Assembly (NCBI GenBank): GCA_019412865.1
Contig: DXOJ01000211.1
Location: 1 to 6,855, forward strand
Length of the DNA: 6,855 nucleotides
Reading direction: 5' to 3'
Source of the DNA: Bacteroides sp.
GTDB lineage: Bacteria > Bacteroidota > Bacteroidia > Bacteroidales > Bacteroidaceae
This document shows positions 5,682-6,855 of the stretch, in pieces (within the stretch, counting starts at the first letter, position 1; every line of letters begins with the position of its first letter). A model generated the notes under the pieces. The model was not told the DNA's origin and ran no database searches. It saw nothing but the letters and a program-made list of their open reading frames with translations. The position numbers and the translations under genes were made by a program.

Positions 5682-6356
5682 TTAATGGATTAAAGAATTT
5701 GCAATGTCTGAAATCTGTTCCTTAGACGGTTTTCCGTCATCAAGGACGTGTCCCAGTCTATTGCTTGGTAAATTTGCCGTCTTTAGGTTTGTTGCGACTG
5801 TAGTAAGGTGTGAGTTGATTGCTGCTTCATCCGCTTCTGCAGAAATAGCAAACCCCTCTTTGATACGCCATTCGGGGATACCTAACTCTTTGGCTTTAGA
5901 CAAAATCGTATTGGCTCTGGCAGACTCGGCTTTTTCCTTCTCAAGAGCTTCGTATTTTTCTTGCAAAGCCTTGAATTCCTTCTCGCGCTCGACCTCTTTC
6001 TTCGAGAACTCTTCGAAGCGTTTGTCCATCTCCTTTTGCCATTCCGGTTTGTCCTTGTTTTCAGCGGCTTTCTTGGCATCTTCCTCAGCTTTCTTTCTCT
6101 CGGCTTCTGCTTTCGCTTCGTCTTCGGTCTTTTTAGCGTCAGCTAATGCCTTTTCACGTGCTGTTGTTACTCGTTTGTCAATTCCGCTTTGAAGACCTGT
6201 CAAAAAATCTTTTTGAGCGGCAACGACAACACTAAGGTTTTCGTCAGTTACAAGTCCTATTGCTGCAAGTGCATTGGCGTGTCCCTGCAAAATTTCATCA
6301 CTTAACCCAAGGGCTTTATACTCTTGTTTTAAAGCATTGAAAATCTTTTCTTTCAT
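5682..6356 (-). CDS. Capsid scaffold protein (Nu3-like), 224 aa
   Basis: Internal scaffold expected to guide capsid assembly and leave or be degraded before packaging. Residues ~60-146 are a long Lys/Glu/Ala-rich coiled coil (KALADAKKTEDEAKAEAERK and KKEVEREKEFKALQEKYEAL), flanked by a helical N-terminal domain (1-58, MKEKIFNALKQEYKALGLSD, with a second helix ending in AAQKDFLTGLQSGIDKR) and a C-terminal part (~150-224) containing AKELGIPEWRIKEGFAIS and NRLGHVLDDGKPSKEQIS, probably the capsid-binding end. There is no visible protease domain, unlike the C/Nu3 arrangement of lambda. The ATG at 6354-6356 is the first start after an in-frame TAA about 5 codons upstream, so the start is well fixed. 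It is the first gene of the operon. A 10-nt gap separates it from the decoration gene. Confidence 0.8.
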   Translation of the reverse strand: MKEKIFNALKQEYKALGLSDEILQGHANALAAIGLVTDENLSVVVAAQKDFLTGLQSGIDKRVTTAREKALADAKKTEDEAKAEAERKKAEEDAKKAAENKDKPEWQKEMDKRFEEFSKKEVEREKEFKALQEKYEALEKEKAESARANTILSKAKELGIPEWRIKEGFAISAEADEAAINSHLTTVATNLKTANLPSNRLGHVLDDGKPSKEQISDIANSLIH

Positions 6357-6562
6357 ATTGTATAAATATTAATTTGTTAGAAGTTTAATTTGTGAAAGTA
6401 AAAATACCACCAATACAGATAATTAGTTAATATTTAGACATTCCATTCACAACAAGTTGACTATTGTTGTGAATACGGTATAAAAGTAGTGAGTAAGTGG
6501 GTGAAAGGGAGATTATTGGATGGTTAAGAATTTACTAAGAAGAGATTGTGAAGAAGTAGAAT
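6357..6562 (-). promoter_or_regulatory. Non-coding leader and control region of the structural operon
   Basis: This ~205-nt stretch holds no convincing gene and lies between the terminator of the right-hand gene and the scaffold ATG, so the operon promoter should be here. Two minus-strand boxes resemble the Bacteroidota -7 element TAnnTTTG with one mismatch: TATTTTTA (plus coordinates 6399-6406) and TACTTTTA (6481-6488). Neither has a clear TTTG -33 box at 19-21 nt, so no promoter is firmly placed. The leader just before the start is A/T-rich without a Shine-Dalgarno sequence and has a 9-bp direct repeat (ttaatttgt, 6369-6377 and 6385-6393). Confidence 0.45.
6445..6474. promoter_or_regulatory. 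Perfect 11-bp inverted repeat, candidate operator or 5' leader hairpin
   Basis: Arms attcacaacaa (6445-6455) and ttgttgtgaat (6464-6474) are exact reverse complements around an 8-nt spacer (gttgacta). No U-tract follows on either strand, so it is not a terminator. If the minus-strand box at 6481-6488 is a real -7 element, the repeat would start near the transcription start, a usual place for a repressor operator or for a stabilising 5' hairpin. Which of these applies is inference. Confidence 0.55.
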
Positions 6563-6594
6563 AAAAAAGGCGTGAAACCAATGGAATCACGCCT
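6563..6594 (-). terminator. Intrinsic terminator of the right-hand flanking gene
   Basis: An 8-bp stem (6568-6575 aggcgtga with 6587-6594 tcacgcct) encloses an 11-nt loop. On the minus strand it is followed by a run of T (6563-6567) and then att. It lies 15 nt downstream of the stop of the right-hand gene, so that gene is probably transcribed separately from the structural operon. Confidence 0.88.
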
Positions 6595-6608
6595 ATACTT
6601 AGATAAAA

Positions 6609-6855
6609 CTATTTATTTCTCCTTCGAACTCTTAATCTAACCATCTCTTTTCTTCCGTATGGAGTTAATATCCAATAGGAATACGGTCCATCAGTTTTTA
6701 ACAAATCTGTTTCTATCAACCCGAGAGACATGAGTTGAATTAAGATTGTCTGAAAACATTCATCATCTATTGTATCAAAGCCACCTAAGTTTAATTTAGA
6801 ATGCAATATTTCCATAATTTGCTCTTTAGACTTTGGTGTTAACAAACTATCAGAT
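6609..6855 (-). CDS. Partial protein, C-terminal winged-helix-like domain; N-terminus outside window
   Basis: The frame ending at the TAA at 6609-6611 stays open to the right edge (codons for Ser-Asp-Ser precede the TTG at 6843-6845), so this TTG is not a trusted start and the gene continues beyond the window. The visible ~81 residues begin LLTPKSKEQIMEILHSKL, then NLGGFDTIDDECFQTILIQL, MSLGLIE and a beta hairpin ending in YWILTPYGRKEMVRLRVRRR. This is the layout of a winged helix: helix, 'Q L..lGLIe' recognition helix, and a 'W.LTpyG' wing. From memory, similar endings occur in proteins with an N-terminal DUF4062 domain, some of which are linked with defence; that link is tentative. The gene is AT-rich like the left flanking gene and has its own terminator. 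Confidence 0.75.
   Translation of the reverse strand, partial: SDSLLTPKSKEQIMEILHSKLNLGGFDTIDDECFQTILIQLMSLGLIETDLLKTDGPYSYWILTPYGRKEMVRLRVRRRNK

Noticed and set aside
5704..6192. Long plus-strand frame (162 codons) opposite the scaffold gene, with a hydrophobic Ser/Phe/Ala-rich product
   Set aside because: It is the antisense image of the Lys/Glu/Ala-rich coiled coil; such repeats leave the opposite frame free of stops. The product is low-complexity and fits no operon.
6369..6393. 9-bp direct repeat ttaatttgt, two copies 16 bp apart, as a possible regulator binding site or attachment site
   Set aside because: Very AT-rich short repeat, likely by chance in the leader; no flanking integrase or tRNA signal supports an attachment site.
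6457..6564. Plus-strand TTGACT-16 nt-TATAAA (6457-6484) followed by a 14-codon frame starting at 6520
   Set aside because: This is an E. coli-type promoter pattern, not the Bacteroidota TTTG/TAnnTTTG type, and TTGACT lies partly in the inverted repeat spacer. The 14-codon product has no support, and no plus-strand gene follows.
1..6855. tRNA, rRNA, CRISPR array, insertion sequence or integrase gene
   Set aside because: I read both strands and saw no cloverleaf, spaced repeats, transposase or recombinase motifs; the only repeats are the hairpins and short repeats listed.

Overview
This 6.9 kb window looks like part of a prophage, or a phage genome, from a gut Bacteroidota host (Bacteroides or Parabacteroides-like). 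Three things suggest this: the protein families resemble those of Bacteroidales phages, most starts lack a Shine-Dalgarno sequence and have A/T-rich leaders, and GC content is moderate. The genus is inferred from memory of related proteins, not from a search.

The core is an eleven-gene head-to-tail operon on the minus strand, read from 6356 down to 739. In order it encodes a coiled-coil scaffold, a gpD-like head decoration protein, an E-type major capsid protein, a gpFI-like protein with a C-terminal HeH-like domain, a small secreted protein of unknown role, a head-tail connector-like protein, a head closure protein, an HK97 gp10-like tail completion protein, a tail terminator-like protein, the major tail tube protein, and a tail assembly chaperone-like protein. 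This is close to the lambda order Nu3-D-E-FI-(FII)-Z-U-V-G/T. The genes are tightly coupled (ATGA or TAATG overlaps, short gaps). Only two gaps exceed 50 nt, and each holds an RNA hairpin; they fall after the capsid block and after the tail tube gene, the places where high-copy products end.

The operon is flanked by two AT-rich genes that run off the window. On the left, a plus-strand gene encodes a protein with one N-terminal membrane helix and a long helical cytoplasmic part; it converges on the operon at a strong bidirectional terminator (707-740). On the right, a minus-strand gene shows only its C-terminal winged-helix-like end, followed by its own intrinsic terminator (6563-6594). Hand counts on sampled lines give about 31-32% GC for both flanking genes and about 45% for the structural genes, so both may be cargo ('moron') genes.

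Between the right-hand terminator and the scaffold start lies a 250-nt non-coding region with a perfect 11-bp inverted repeat, presumably part of the control region of the structural operon. No tape measure, portal, protease or terminase gene is visible. The structural unit is therefore bracketed by accessory genes on both sides, and the rest of the phage must lie outside the window or be missing.
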